From Paraburkholderia ginsengisoli NBRC 100965 (GTDB lineage Bacteria; Pseudomonadota; Gammaproteobacteria; Burkholderiales; Burkholderiaceae), in the NCBI RefSeq assembly GCF_000739735.1, contig NZ_BBJF01000004.1:930001-994000 (forward strand): a DNA stretch of 64,000 nucleotides, read 5' to 3'. The notes beneath the pieces were generated by a model, which saw nothing but the letters and a program-made list of their open reading frames with translations, was not told the origin of the DNA and did not search any database. Every line of letters begins with the position of its first letter. Position 1 is the first letter of the stretch. Positions 24,358-35,944 of the stretch are shown piece after piece. Made by a program: the position numbers and the translations under genes.

Positions 24358-27219
24358 TTATTTAGCGATCGACGCGCTCTTGAGGCGGCCGAAAGCGCCT
24401 TCGACCAGCGCCTTCTGCTGCTCGTAGTGCTTCGCGTAGTAGCCGACTGCCGGCGAGGCCGAAGCCGGACGGCCGCTGTATGCCAGCTTCTGTCCTTCCT
24501 TCATGCCTTCCTTCAGGTGGTGCTCGATGTAGAACCACGGGCCCTGATTCTGCGGCTCGTCCTGCACCCACACCACTTCGGTCGCGTTGTCGTACTTCTT
24601 GATTTCCGCTTCGAACTGCTTATGCGCGAACGGATAGAGCTGTTCGATACGGACGATCGCGACGTCGTTCGACTTCGATTCGCGGCGATGTGCGAGCAGG
24701 TCATAGTACACGCGGCCCGAGCACACGATTACGCGCTTGACCTTCTTCGCGTCGATGGCTTCGTCGGTTTCGCCGAGCACCGGCTGGAACGAACCCTTCG
24801 CCAGTTCCGACAGATCCGACACGGCTTCCTTGTGACGCAGCAGCGACTTCGGCGTCGCGACGATCAGCGGCTTGCGGAACAGGCGGATCATCTGACGGCG
24901 CAACAGGTGGAAAATCTGCGCCGGCGTAGTCGGCTGAACGACCTGCATGTTGTGGTCTGCGCACAGTTGCAGGAAACGCTCGATACGCGCCGACGAGTGC
25001 TCCGGACCTTGACCTTCGTAGCCGTGCGGCAGCAGCATCGTGAGACCCGACACGCGGCCCCACTTCACTTCGCCCGACGAGATGAACTGGTCGATCACGA
25101 CTTGCGCGCCGTTCACGAAGTCGCCGAATTGCGCTTCCCATGCAACGAACGTATTCGGTTCAGCGGTCGAGTAACCGTATTCGAAGCCCAGCACCGCTTC
25201 TTCCGACAGCACCGAGTCGATCACCGTGAACTTCGCCTGACCTTCGGCGATGTTCTGCAGCGGCACGTACGTGCCGTCGTTCCAGCGTTCGCGGTTCTGA
25301 TCGTGCAGCACCGCGTGACGGTGCGTGAACGTGCCGCGGCCCGAGTCCTGACCGGTCAGGCGCACTGCATAGCCCGATGCGACCAGCGACGCGAATGCCA
25401 GGTGTTCGCCCATGCCCCAGTCGAGCTTCGCTTCGCCGCGGCCCATCGCGCGACGGTCGTTGAGGACGCGCTCAACCAGCGGGTGAACTTTGAAGTTTTC
25501 CGGGACCGCGGTGACGCGCTCAGCGAGGCGCTTCAGTTCGGCGAGCGGCACGGCCGTGTCGGCTGCGTCGGTCCACTTGCGGTTCAGGAACGGCACCCAG
25601 TCCACCGCGTACTTGCTCTTGTAGTTCGAGAGCACCGGGTCGACCGTGTGATGGCCTTCGTCCATTGCCTTGCGGTAGGCCTTGACGAATTCGTCGCCTT
25701 CTTCCGCGGTGATCACGCCTTGTTGCACCAGCTTTTCAGCGTACAGCGCGCGCGTGCCCGGGTGCTTCGCAATCGTCTTGTACATCAGCGGCTGCGTGAC
25801 AGCCGGCGTGTCCTGCTCGTTGTGACCCAGCTTGCGGAAGCAGACGATGTCGACGACGACGTCCTTGTGGAACTGCATCCGGAAGTCGATAGCCAGTTGC
25901 GTCGCCAGAACGACCGCTTCGGGATCGTCACCGTTCACGTGCAGCACCGGCGCTTCGATCATCTTGACGACGTCCGAGCAGTACAACGTGGAGCGCGAAT
26001 CGCGCGGGTCCGACGTCGTAAAACCGATCTGGTTGTTGATGACGATGTGCAGCGTGCCGTGCGTGCCGTAACCGCGCGTTTGCGCGAGGTTCAGCGTTTC
26101 CATCACGACGCCCTGGCCCGCGAAGGCCGCGTCGCCGTGGATCTGCACCGGCAGCACTTGCAGGCCGCTGTCGTCGCCGCGACGATCCATACGGGCCTTC
26201 GCCGAACCTTCGACCACCGGGTTGACGATTTCGAGGTGCGACGGGTTGAACGCGAGCGACAGGTGAACCGGGCCGCCTTCGGTCGAGACGTCCGACGAGA
26301 AACCCTTGTGGTACTTCACGTCGCCGGCCGGCAGGTCGTCGACGTGCTTGCCTTCGAATTCGGCGAACAGGTCAGCCGGCATCTTGCCGAGCGTATTGAC
26401 GAGCACGTTCAGACGGCCACGGTGGGCCATGCCGATGACGATTTCCTGAACGCCATTGGCGCCGCCGTGACGCACGACTTCGTCCATCGACGCGATGAAG
26501 CTCTCGCCGCCTTCGAGCGAGAAGCGTTTCTGGCCGACGTACTTGGTATGCAGGAAGCGCTCGAGGCCTTCAGCGGCCGTCAGGCGATTCAGGATGTGCT
26601 TCTTCTTCTCTTTGGTGAAGTTCGGCGTCGAACGGATCGACTCGAGCTTCTCCTTCCACCAGCGCTTCTGTTCCGGATCGCTGATGTACATGTACTCGGC
26701 GCCGATCGTGCCGCAGTACGTGTCACGCAGTGCCTTGACGATCTCGCGCAGCGACGCGCGCTCGAACCCGAAATACAGATTCGTTGCGCTGAACTCCTGG
26801 TCCATGTCGGCTTCGGTGAAGTCGTAGAACGCGGGTTCAAGTTCGGGAATAGCGGGACGTTCGCGGCGCTTCAGAGGATCGAGATTGGCCCATTGCGAGC
26901 CGAGGAAGCGATATGCGCCGATGAGGGACTGCACATAAACCTGCTTGCGCGCGGTTGCGAGGTCTTCGCCGCCGGCAGCCGTGCGCGGGATGAAGGCATT
27001 AGCCTTGGCCCGTTGAGCAAACGATTCGACGATCGGGCCGTGGGCCACGTCGTTGGCATTGGTGCCGTCCGATGCAGGAACGTTCTGCAACGCGTCGAAA
27101 TAGCTGCGCCAGTTCTCGGGCACTGACGCCGGATTATCGAGATACGCTTCGTACATTTCTTCTACGTACGGAGCATTGCCGCCGAACAGATAAGAGTTCG
27201 ACTGGAATTGCTTCATCAT
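24358..27219 (-). CDS. odhA: 2-oxoglutarate dehydrogenase E1 component
   Basis: 953 residues from ATG 27219, which has AAGGTGAG at a suitable distance; a GTG four codons upstream overlaps that ribosome site and is less likely. The N-terminus SYLFGGNAPYVEEMYEAYL and NWRSYFDAL is the conserved E1o docking region. The thiamin diphosphate-binding core carries IGMAHRGRLNVLVN, the GDAAFAGQGVVMETLNL motif and the C-terminal transketolase-like domain with LPHGYEGQGPEHSSARIERFL. It decarboxylates 2-oxoglutarate and passes the succinyl group to OdhB. It is first in odhA-odhB-odhL. Confidence 0.97.
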   Translation of the reverse strand: MMKQFQSNSYLFGGNAPYVEEMYEAYLDNPASVPENWRSYFDALQNVPASDGTNANDVAHGPIVESFAQRAKANAFIPRTAAGGEDLATARKQVYVQSLIGAYRFLGSQWANLDPLKRRERPAIPELEPAFYDFTEADMDQEFSATNLYFGFERASLREIVKALRDTYCGTIGAEYMYISDPEQKRWWKEKLESIRSTPNFTKEKKKHILNRLTAAEGLERFLHTKYVGQKRFSLEGGESFIASMDEVVRHGGANGVQEIVIGMAHRGRLNVLVNTLGKMPADLFAEFEGKHVDDLPAGDVKYHKGFSSDVSTEGGPVHLSLAFNPSHLEIVNPVVEGSAKARMDRRGDDSGLQVLPVQIHGDAAFAGQGVVMETLNLAQTRGYGTHGTLHIVINNQIGFTTSDPRDSRSTLYCSDVVKMIEAPVLHVNGDDPEAVVLATQLAIDFRMQFHKDVVVDIVCFRKLGHNEQDTPAVTQPLMYKTIAKHPGTRALYAEKLVQQGVITAEEGDEFVKAYRKAMDEGHHTVDPVLSNYKSKYAVDWVPFLNRKWTDAADTAVPLAELKRLAERVTAVPENFKVHPLVERVLNDRRAMGRGEAKLDWGMGEHLAFASLVASGYAVRLTGQDSGRGTFTHRHAVLHDQNRERWNDGTYVPLQNIAEGQAKFTVIDSVLSEEAVLGFEYGYSTAEPNTFVAWEAQFGDFVNGAQVVIDQFISSGEVKWGRVSGLTMLLPHGYEGQGPEHSSARIERFLQLCADHNMQVVQPTTPAQIFHLLRRQMIRLFRKPLIVATPKSLLRHKEAVSDLSELAKGSFQPVLGETDEAIDAKKVKRVIVCSGRVYYDLLAHRRESKSNDVAIVRIEQLYPFAHKQFEAEIKKYDNATEVVWVQDEPQNQGPWFYIEHHLKEGMKEGQKLAYSGRPASASPAVGYYAKHYEQQKALVEGAFGRLKSASIAK

Positions 27220-27540
27220 TTTTACGCTCACCTTTCTTCGAGTTTCTCGAGAAATAGCGGGTTACAGAACCTTCCGCGACACGGCCTGACCGTTTAGCGG
27301 ATTGCGCGAATCAAGTCTTGCTTGGAAGGACCTAAAACTTTGCACCCGGGGAGCATATCACAGAACGGATATCGCAGATAGCAGACGGATTGCCGCTCGA
27401 GCCTGTCACGACGGGCTTTCGCGACTCGCCGCAGCGCTCATTCCGCAACGCGCAACAGTCTCATGCGAAAACGGGGACGAATAAACGGCGTGACTCGACA
27501 ACCGCGGTTCAACGCTGTCTCGTGAGCCGGAAATGACAAA
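27220..27540. other. Intergenic region upstream of odhA
   Basis: About 320 bp between odhA and the typA terminator. It must contain the odhA promoter on the minus strand; a TATGCT hexamer near 27355 is the best -10 candidate, but no clear -35 partner was found. No gene is visible. Confidence 0.4.
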
Positions 27541-27558
27541 AGCCACCCGAAGGTGGCT
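27535..27558 (-). terminator. Intrinsic terminator of typA
   Basis: On the minus strand AGCCACC-TTCG-GGTGGCT forms a 7-bp stem closed by a stable UUCG loop and is followed by TTTGTCATTT. It lies about 60 nt past the typA stop. Confidence 0.85.
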
Positions 27559-27614
27559 TCTGTCTACAACATACCGGGAGCGAATGGTCGCGAACCAGTT
27601 CAGCCAAGGCCTGC

Positions 27615-29441
<1,827 letters not shown>

Positions 29442-29551
29442 AGGAAACCTGGAGACAGTTGGAGTGCGCCGCTTGCTTACCGCTTGCTTATGCCGGTTAC
29501 GTTACTGGTACCAACCACGACAAGCCCAAAGCGCACTTTTGGGAACCCAAT

Positions 29552-29557
29552 ATTGTA
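29552..29557 (-). promoter_or_regulatory. Predicted extended -10 promoter element of typA
   Basis: The minus strand reads TGCTACAAT, an extended -10 (TG-N-TACAAT) about 110 bp before the typA start. The -35 region is weak, as is common for extended -10 promoters. It is the only strong -10 match in this stretch. Confidence 0.45.
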
Positions 29558-29719
29558 GCACGCCACAGTGAAGCTTTCTGGTATTCCCTGATAGCGCGGC
29601 CGTCTTCCAGGCAACGGCAAGTAGGAATGCTGCGCGACTCCGTCGGTACAAACCTACGTAAAAGCGCGGTCTATTAGGGCTTGGGCGCGGAAAGATCCTT
29701 GCCTAAGCTGCAATAACGC

Positions 29720-29749
29720 TTGCCGCGTCAATCAACCACATTCTATAAT
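29720..29749 (+). promoter_or_regulatory. Predicted sigma-70 promoter of the MarR-efflux operon
   Basis: TTGCCG (29720-29725) and a perfect TATAAT (29744-29749) are 18 bp apart. The start would be near 29756. A directly repeated TCAACCA occurs at 29732-29738 inside the spacer and again at 29759-29765 at the start, which would be suitable positions for autoregulation by the MarR protein, but no true palindrome is seen. Confidence 0.65.
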
Positions 29750-29784
29750 CCTGCCTAGTCAACCATTGCATTCGCACGAGAATC

Positions 29785-30300
29785 ATGACGGAGCCGTCCC
29801 CCACCCCCACGCCGGACCTCAGCGAATATCAGCTAGGCGAAAGCGTCGGCTATCTGCTGTCGCGGGTGAAATCGACGATGTCGAACCTGGTTACGCAGCG
29901 GAGCATGGCCGAGTTGGGCATCACCAGCCAGCAGGGCAGCATCCTGTTCATGGTCGCCAGCGGGAAATGCCTGCTGGCCGCCGAACTGGCCCGTGAATAC
30001 GGTATCGACGCGAGCGCCGTCACGCGGCTCATCGACCGGCTGGAGAAGCGCGGCCTGCTCACCCGCGTGCGCAGCAACGAAGACCGCCGGGTCGTGCGCC
30101 TCGCGCTGACGCCGGAAGGTCATGCGATCGCAGCCAGAATGCCGGCGATTTTCACCGGCGTGCTGGACAGCCTGCTGGGCGGCTTCACCGCCGAAGAAGT
30201 GGGCTTTCTCAAGAGCATGCTACGCCGTGTGCTCGTCAATTCCGGTGAACAGACGGGACTGACCCGTGATGCAGCAAGCAATCTTGACAGTAAATCGTAA
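29785..30300 (+). CDS. MarR-family transcriptional regulator of the adjacent efflux operon
   Basis: 171 residues. A winged helix-turn-helix of the MarR type: an N-terminal dimerisation helix, GITSQQGSILFMVASGKCLLAAELAREYGIDASAVTRLIDRLEKRGLL as the HTH, and the wing VRSNEDRRVVRLALTPEGHAI with the conserved Asp-Arg-Arg. It most likely represses itself and the downstream outer-membrane factor, membrane fusion and MFS genes, relieved by a small aromatic ligand or drug. The last 35 bp lie in the zone leading to the next gene, whose start is 50 nt away. Confidence 0.92.
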   Translation: MTEPSPTPTPDLSEYQLGESVGYLLSRVKSTMSNLVTQRSMAELGITSQQGSILFMVASGKCLLAAELAREYGIDASAVTRLIDRLEKRGLLTRVRSNEDRRVVRLALTPEGHAIAARMPAIFTGVLDSLLGGFTAEEVGFLKSMLRRVLVNSGEQTGLTRDAASNLDSKS

Positions 30301-30349
30301 GAAATTGCTTGCAGCGTCCATCATTACATTCCACTCAAAGAGTCGAGCG

Positions 30350-31858
30350 ATGAAATCCCTTTCCCTGTCCGCGCCCGCGCTTTCTAGCCGGGCCGCCGTC
30401 ACCGTCGCGGTGACGGCGCTCGCCCTCACGGGGTGCGCGAACTACTTCGGTGTGAAGAGCGACAAGCAGATCTCGTCGCCGACGCAGTACGAGTCCGCGC
30501 AGAGCCTGCCCGGCGAAGGTGGTCAATGGCCGTCGCTCGACTGGGCCAACCAGTTCGGCGACCCGCAGTTGCCCAAGCTGATCGCGGAAGCGCTCGACGG
30601 CAGTCCGTCTATCGCGCAGGCGCAGGCGCGTCTGGCCAAGGCATCGTCGTATATCGAGACCTCGCGCTCGGCGCTTTTCCCCAAGGTCAACGCCAGCTAT
30701 TCGTGGACGCGCGAGATCTTCTCCGCCAACTCGCTCTACCCGCCTCCGTATGGCGGCACCTGGTATAGCGAGAACAACGTGCTCGCGAGCGCGTCGTGGG
30801 ATCTCGACCTGTGGGGCAAGAACCGTCAGCGCCTCGGCCAGGCCGTGTCGCAGGAAAGGGCCGCTCAGGCCGACATGCAGCAGGCGCGCGTGACGCTCGC
30901 CGCCTCCGTCGCGAGCACGTACAACCAGCTCGCGCAGCTGTACGCGTTCCGCGAAATCGCCGCGCGCGAAATCGCCAACCGCAAGGACATCGGCCGCATT
31001 ACCGACGGCCGCGTGGTGGCCGGCCTCGACACCAACGTCGAGCGGCAGACCGCGACGGGCAACATCGCGACCAGCCAGTCGAACCTGACCGACCTCGACG
31101 GCCAGATCACCGTCGTGCGCTACCAGTTGGGCGCGCTGCTCGGCAAGGGCCCGGACCGTGGGCTGCAAATCGCCCAGCCGACGCTGTCGGCCGGCAACAC
31201 GGTGGCGCTGCCGAACAACATCCCGGCCGACCTCGTCGCGCGCCGCGCGGATATCGTCGCCGCGCGCTGGCAAGTCGAAGCCGCGATGCACGACGTGAAG
31301 GAAGCGAAAGCCGAGTTCTTCCCGGACGTCAACCTCGCGGCCGGCTTCGGTTTCGACGCGTTCGGCTGGGGCCGCTTCCTGACCGCGTCGAGCCGTCAGA
31401 TCCAGTTCGGCCCCGCGATCCATCTGCCGATCTTCGACGCCGGCGCGCTGCGCTCGCAATTGAAGGGCCGTTATGCCGACTTCGAGCTCAACGTGGCGAG
31501 CTACAACCAGACGCTCATCAATGCGCTCCAGCAGGTTGCGACGCAGGTGTCGTCGATCCGTTCGATCGATCAGCAGGAAGGCGACGCACAGCGCGCGCTC
31601 GACGCGTCGACCAAGGCGTATCAGCTGGCGGTCATTCGCTACAAGGCCGGCCTCTCGCCGCAGTTGCAGGTGCTGACCGCCGACCAGAACCTGCTCGCCG
31701 CCGAACAGACCGTGGCGGGTCTGAAGATGCGCCGCCGCGATATGCAGATCGGCCTCATCAAGGCGCTCGGCGGCGGTTTCGACGCGACGCAAACCGGCCT
31801 CGTCGTACCGACCGATGCTCCGGCACCGGCCGCCACCGCGACCGCCGCCGCGCAATGA
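30350..31858 (+). CDS. NodT/OprM-family outer-membrane efflux lipoprotein
   Basis: 502 residues from ATG 30350; the frame is open further upstream but that would overlap the marR 3' end and lacks a signal sequence. The lipobox ALTGC places the lipidated Cys at residue 29. Two outer-membrane efflux (TolC-like) repeats follow, with typical ASWDLDLWGKNR, PADLVARRADIVAARWQVEAA and ADQNLLAAEQTVAGLKMRRRDMQIGLIKALGGG segments. It forms the trimeric outer-membrane exit duct for the EmrAB-type pump encoded next. Confidence 0.93.
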   Translation: MKSLSLSAPALSSRAAVTVAVTALALTGCANYFGVKSDKQISSPTQYESAQSLPGEGGQWPSLDWANQFGDPQLPKLIAEALDGSPSIAQAQARLAKASSYIETSRSALFPKVNASYSWTREIFSANSLYPPPYGGTWYSENNVLASASWDLDLWGKNRQRLGQAVSQERAAQADMQQARVTLAASVASTYNQLAQLYAFREIAAREIANRKDIGRITDGRVVAGLDTNVERQTATGNIATSQSNLTDLDGQITVVRYQLGALLGKGPDRGLQIAQPTLSAGNTVALPNNIPADLVARRADIVAARWQVEAAMHDVKEAKAEFFPDVNLAAGFGFDAFGWGRFLTASSRQIQFGPAIHLPIFDAGALRSQLKGRYADFELNVASYNQTLINALQQVATQVSSIRSIDQQEGDAQRALDASTKAYQLAVIRYKAGLSPQLQVLTADQNLLAAEQTVAGLKMRRRDMQIGLIKALGGGFDATQTGLVVPTDAPAPAATATAAAQ

Positions 31859-31951
31859 TCGAACGCAACGCAGCCGCAGCCAGCCGAAAACCCGCGCGAG
31901 CGCGCGCACCCGAATAAACGACGACGCTAAAGAAAACCCGGAGCACATCAA

Positions 31952-33181
31952 ATGAGCACCCCCCAGCAGCCCGCCCCCCCGGCACAATCGGCGAACAACG
32001 GCAAACGCAAGCGCATGATGACGCTGCTCGTCATCGTGATCCTGATCGCCGCGGTCGCTTATGGCCTGTACTACTTCCTCGTCGCGCGCTTCCATGAAGA
32101 CACTGACGACGCCTACGTGAGCGGCAACGTCGTGCAGATCACGCCGCAGGTCACGGGCACTGTGATCGCGGTAAACGCGGACGACACCCAGGTGGTCAAG
32201 GCGGGCGATCCGCTCGTCGTGCTCGATCCGGCCGACGCGCGCGTCGCGCTGGAGCAGGCCGAAGCGAATCTCGCGCAGACGGTGCGCCAGGTGCGCGGCC
32301 TATTCGCCGACGACAATCAATACCAGGCGCAAGTCGCGTTGCGCCAGGCCGATCTTTCGCGCGCTCAGGACGACCTGAAGCGCCGCCTGACGGTCGCGCA
32401 AACCGGCGCGGTGTCACAGGAAGAAATCTCGCACGCCCGCGACGCGGTGAAGAGCGCGCAGGCCGCCGTCGACGCCGCCCAGCAACAACTGGCGTCGAAC
32501 CGCGCGCTGACCGCCAACACGACGATCGCCGACCACCCGAACGTGAAGGCCGCCGCCGCGAAGGTGCGCGACGCGTACCTGAACCACGCGCGTAACGTGC
32601 TGCCCGCGCCCGTGACCGGCTACGTCGCCAAGCGCTCGGTGCAGGTCGGCCAGCGCGTCTCGCCGGGCACTCCGTTGATGGCGATCGTGCCGCTGCACGA
32701 CGTGTGGGTCGATGCGAATTTCAAGGAAGTGCAACTCAAGCATATGCATATCGGCCAGCCGGTGGAATTGACGGCCGACGTGTACGGTTCGTCGGTGCCG
32801 TATCACGGCAAGGTGGTCGGCTTCTCGGCGGGCACGGGTTCGGCGTTCTCGCTGCTGCCCGCGCAAAACGCGACCGGCAACTGGATCAAGGTGGTGCAGC
32901 GTCTGCCGGTGCGGATCGCACTCGACCCGCAGGAGCTCGACAAGCATCCGCTGCGCATCGGCCTGTCGATGCAAGCCGACGTGAACATCAAGGATGACTC
33001 CGGCGCCCAGCTCGGCCAGGCGCCGAACACGGCCTACCAAACCAACGTCTTCGATAAATACGGCGACGAAGCCGACGCGGAAATCGCCCGCATCATCGCG
33101 GAAAACGCCGGCCCGAACGGCGGTGCGCAGAAGTCGACGCAAGCCGGCCCGGCCAAGGCCGCGCCCGCCGCGAAGAGCTGA
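31952..33181 (+). CDS. emrA: EmrA/HlyD-family membrane fusion protein
   Basis: 409 residues. It has a short cytosolic N-terminus, one membrane helix (MTLLVIVILIAAVAYGLYYFLVA) and the EmrA pattern EDTDDAYVSGNVVQITPQVTGTV that begins the half-lipoyl domain. A long alpha-hairpin (about 90-190) and the second half-lipoyl plus beta-barrel domain with PVTGYVAKRSVQVGQRVSPGTPLMAIVPLHDVWVDANFKE follow. The C-terminal 40 residues are a polar Ala/Lys-rich tail. It links the MFS pump to the outer-membrane factor. Confidence 0.94.
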   Translation: MSTPQQPAPPAQSANNGKRKRMMTLLVIVILIAAVAYGLYYFLVARFHEDTDDAYVSGNVVQITPQVTGTVIAVNADDTQVVKAGDPLVVLDPADARVALEQAEANLAQTVRQVRGLFADDNQYQAQVALRQADLSRAQDDLKRRLTVAQTGAVSQEEISHARDAVKSAQAAVDAAQQQLASNRALTANTTIADHPNVKAAAAKVRDAYLNHARNVLPAPVTGYVAKRSVQVGQRVSPGTPLMAIVPLHDVWVDANFKEVQLKHMHIGQPVELTADVYGSSVPYHGKVVGFSAGTGSAFSLLPAQNATGNWIKVVQRLPVRIALDPQELDKHPLRIGLSMQADVNIKDDSGAQLGQAPNTAYQTNVFDKYGDEADAEIARIIAENAGPNGGAQKSTQAGPAKAAPAAKS

Positions 33182-33217
33182 TTCTCGCCGCGTGACGATT
33201 CAAAGAAGGCTTCTTTA

Positions 33218-34780
33218 ATGGCTCAGGCTCAGGCGCAAGTCCCTCATCCGCCGCTCGAGGGCGCGCAACTGGTGATCGGCACCATCGCGGTGTCGCTCGC
33301 CGTCTTCATGAACGTGCTCGACACGTCGATCGCGAACGTCTCGATCCCGTCGATTTCCGGCGACCTCGGCGTGTCGGCCGACCAGGGCACGTGGGTGATC
33401 ACCTCGTTCGCGGTCGCGAACGCGATCTCCGTGCCGCTGACCGGCTGGCTCACCGACCGCATCGGCCAGGTGCGCCTGTTCATGGCGTCGATCGTGCTAT
33501 TCGTGATCTCGTCGTGGCTGTGCGGCCTCGCGCCGACGCTGCCGTTCCTGTTGGCTTCGCGCGTGCTGCAAGGCGCGGTGGCCGGCCCGATGATCCCGCT
33601 GTCGCAAACGCTGCTGCTCGCCAGTTATCCGCGCGCGAAGGCGCCGATGGCCTTATCGATGTGGGCGATGACCACGCTGATCGCGCCGGTGGCCGGTCCG
33701 ATTCTCGGCGGCTGGATTTCCGACAACATCTCATGGCCGTGGATCTTCTACGTCAACATTCCGGTCGGCATCGTCGCCGCGGTGGCGACGTGGATGATCT
33801 TCCGCAACCGCGATTCGACAATCAGAAAAGCGCCGATCGACGGCGTCGGCCTCGGCCTGCTGATCGTCTGGGTCGGCTCGCTGCAGGTGATGCTCGACAA
33901 GGGTAAGGACCTCGACTGGTTCTCGTCCACGACCATCGTCGTGCTGGCGCTCGTCGCGGTGATCGCGCTCGCGTTCTTCATCGTGTGGGAATTGACGGCC
34001 GAGCATCCGGTGGTGGATCTCTCTCTGTTCGGGCGGCGCAATTTCACGGGAGGCACGATCGCGCTGTCGATCGGCTATGGGCTCTACTTCGGCAATCTCG
34101 TGTTGCTGCCGTTGTGGCTGCAGACCGATATCGGCTACACCGCAACCGAAGCCGGGCTGGTGATGGCGCCGGTCGGCCTGTTCGCGGTGCTGCTGTCGCC
34201 GATCACGGGCAAGATTTTGCCGCGCACCGATCCGCGCTATATCGCGACGCTGTCGTTCCTCGTGTTCGCGTTGTGCTTCTGGATGCGCTCACGTTATACG
34301 ACCGGCGTCGATACTTACTCGCTGCTGCTGCCCACGTTGATTCAGGGGATCGGCATGGCCGGCTTCTTCATTCCGCTCGTGTCGATCACGCTGTCGGGCT
34401 TGCCGGGTAACCGGATTCCGGCGGCGTCGGGCTTGTCGAATTTCGTGCGGATCATGTGCGGCGGTATCGGCACGTCGATCTTCCAGACCGCGTGGGATCA
34501 CCGCACGATCATGCATCACGCGCAACTGACGGAGCAGGCGAATGCGTACAACCCGGTGTTCGACCAGTCGATCCGGCAGATGGGCGCGGCGGGCTTCAGT
34601 CAACCGCAGGCGTACGGACTGTTCAACTCGATGGCCACCCAGCAGGCCGCGCAATTGGGCGTGAACGATCTGTTCTTCGTTTCCGCCGGGATTTTCGTCG
34701 CGCTGATCGCGCTGATCTGGATTACGCGACCGGAACGCGCCGGTGGCGATGCGGGCGCGGCGGCGGCCGCGGCGCACTGA
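33218..34780 (+). CDS. emrB: EmrB/QacA-type (DHA2) multidrug MFS transporter
   Basis: 520 residues, 14 predicted transmembrane helices. DHA2 motifs are visible: LDTSIANVSIPSISGDLGVS in helix 1, the WVITSFAVANAISVPLTGWLTDRIGQVR loop 2-3 motif and the helix 5 motif around APVAGPILGGWIS. It exports drugs or organic acids with proton antiport, and pairs with the fusion protein just upstream. It is the last gene of the operon, ahead of a strong terminator. Which substrates it moves cannot be told from sequence; EmrAB and FarAB-type pumps handle hydrophobic or fatty acid-like compounds. Confidence 0.95.
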   Translation: MAQAQAQVPHPPLEGAQLVIGTIAVSLAVFMNVLDTSIANVSIPSISGDLGVSADQGTWVITSFAVANAISVPLTGWLTDRIGQVRLFMASIVLFVISSWLCGLAPTLPFLLASRVLQGAVAGPMIPLSQTLLLASYPRAKAPMALSMWAMTTLIAPVAGPILGGWISDNISWPWIFYVNIPVGIVAAVATWMIFRNRDSTIRKAPIDGVGLGLLIVWVGSLQVMLDKGKDLDWFSSTTIVVLALVAVIALAFFIVWELTAEHPVVDLSLFGRRNFTGGTIALSIGYGLYFGNLVLLPLWLQTDIGYTATEAGLVMAPVGLFAVLLSPITGKILPRTDPRYIATLSFLVFALCFWMRSRYTTGVDTYSLLLPTLIQGIGMAGFFIPLVSITLSGLPGNRIPAASGLSNFVRIMCGGIGTSIFQTAWDHRTIMHHAQLTEQANAYNPVFDQSIRQMGAAGFSQPQAYGLFNSMATQQAAQLGVNDLFFVSAGIFVALIALIWITRPERAGGDAGAAAAAAH

Positions 34781-34815
34781 GGCTGAGCTTCCGTTCGACG
34801 AAGCAGGCGAGATGA

Positions 34816-34857
34816 AAAAAGGCGGGACCGCTCGATAGCGGTCCCGCCTTTTTCTTT
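34816..34857. terminator. Strong bidirectional terminator between emrB and truB
   Basis: AAAAAGGCGGGACCGCT and its perfect complement enclose a CGAT tetraloop. A T-run follows on the plus strand and an A-run precedes it, so it can end both the efflux operon and, from the other strand, truB. Confidence 0.92.
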
Positions 34858-34918
34858 GGAGCAGCGGCGTCTGCGTGCCGTTAGTTAGCTCACAGCGACG
34901 GAGTGCCCGTCGAGCACG

Positions 34919-35854
34919 CTAGCTTTCGGTGGTCACCACCAGCCGTTCAGGCGCCAGCACCCCCTCGCCCTGCTTGGCGACGCCCAACAGGCGGCCTTGC
35001 CCGGCATACACGCGCACGCGTGGCGCGTTCAAGGCCTCGCCGGTAATGGTCAGCTCGGAAAGCTTCAGGCGCTGGCCGTGCAGAAAGCGGCGCGTCTCGT
35101 CTTCGTTCAGACGCACGAGCGGGAACGTCGACAGCAACGCGTCCACCGGTTGCAGCCACGAGTCGCGCTCGCTCCCGCTCGCGTCGGACAGCGCGTCGAG
35201 CGTCACCGAATTCGCCAGCGTCAATGCGCCGACACCCGTGCGCCGCAGCGCAACCAGATGCGCGCCGCAACCCAGCGCCTCGCCGATATCCTCTGCCAGC
35301 GTGCGCACGTACGTGCCCTTGCTGCACGTCACGCGAAACGTCACGTCCGGCAGCGCGCACGCGAGCAACTCCAATGCGTGAATCGTCACCTGACGCCCTT
35401 CCCGCTCGACCGTCTGACCGGCTCGTGCGTATTCATACAACGGCTTGCCGTCGCGCTTGAGCGCGGAATACATCGGCGGAACCTGGACGATCTCGCCGAG
35501 GAAAGTCGGCAAAGCCGCCCGCACCGCCGCTTCATCGCACGTCACGTCACGCGTGTCGATTGCTTCGCCCTCGGCGTCGCCGGTGGTCGTGCGAATGCCG
35601 AGGCGCATGGTGGCCTCGTAGGTCTTGTCGGCTTCGAGCAGATCCTGCGAAAACTTGGTGGCCTCGCCGAAACACAGCGGCAGCAAACCGGTCGCGAGCG
35701 GGTCGAGCGTGCCGGTGTGGCCGGCCTTTTTCGCCAGATAGAGACGCTTCGCGCGAATCAGCGCATCGTTGCTCGACAGGCCGAGCGGCTTGTCGAGCAG
35801 GAGGACGCCGTCGAGCATGCGACGCGGCACGCGGGGGCGTTGGGGTGTGGTCAT
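34919..35854 (-). CDS. truB: tRNA pseudouridine-55 synthase
   Basis: 311 residues from ATG 35854. The catalytic Asp is in GTLDPLATGLLPLCFGEATKF (about residues 40-60), with LDGVLLLDKPLGLSSN ahead of it and the YxxxR-type and KGTYVRTLAEDIGEALG motifs further on. A C-terminal PUA-like domain follows. It makes the T-loop pseudouridine 55 in tRNA. It lies downstream of rbfA, about 90 bp away, in the usual rbfA-truB order. Confidence 0.96.
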   Translation of the reverse strand: MTTPQRPRVPRRMLDGVLLLDKPLGLSSNDALIRAKRLYLAKKAGHTGTLDPLATGLLPLCFGEATKFSQDLLEADKTYEATMRLGIRTTTGDAEGEAIDTRDVTCDEAAVRAALPTFLGEIVQVPPMYSALKRDGKPLYEYARAGQTVEREGRQVTIHALELLACALPDVTFRVTCSKGTYVRTLAEDIGEALGCGAHLVALRRTGVGALTLANSVTLDALSDASGSERDSWLQPVDALLSTFPLVRLNEDETRRFLHGQRLKLSELTITGEALNAPRVRVYAGQGRLLGVAKQGEGVLAPERLVVTTES

Positions 35855-35944
35855 ATCAAAAAGGCAGACTTCAGTGAATACGGATACGGCGCTGAGCGCT
35901 TCGACGCTCAGGCATGGCAACGAGCGCCGTGGCTCAACGTGCGC

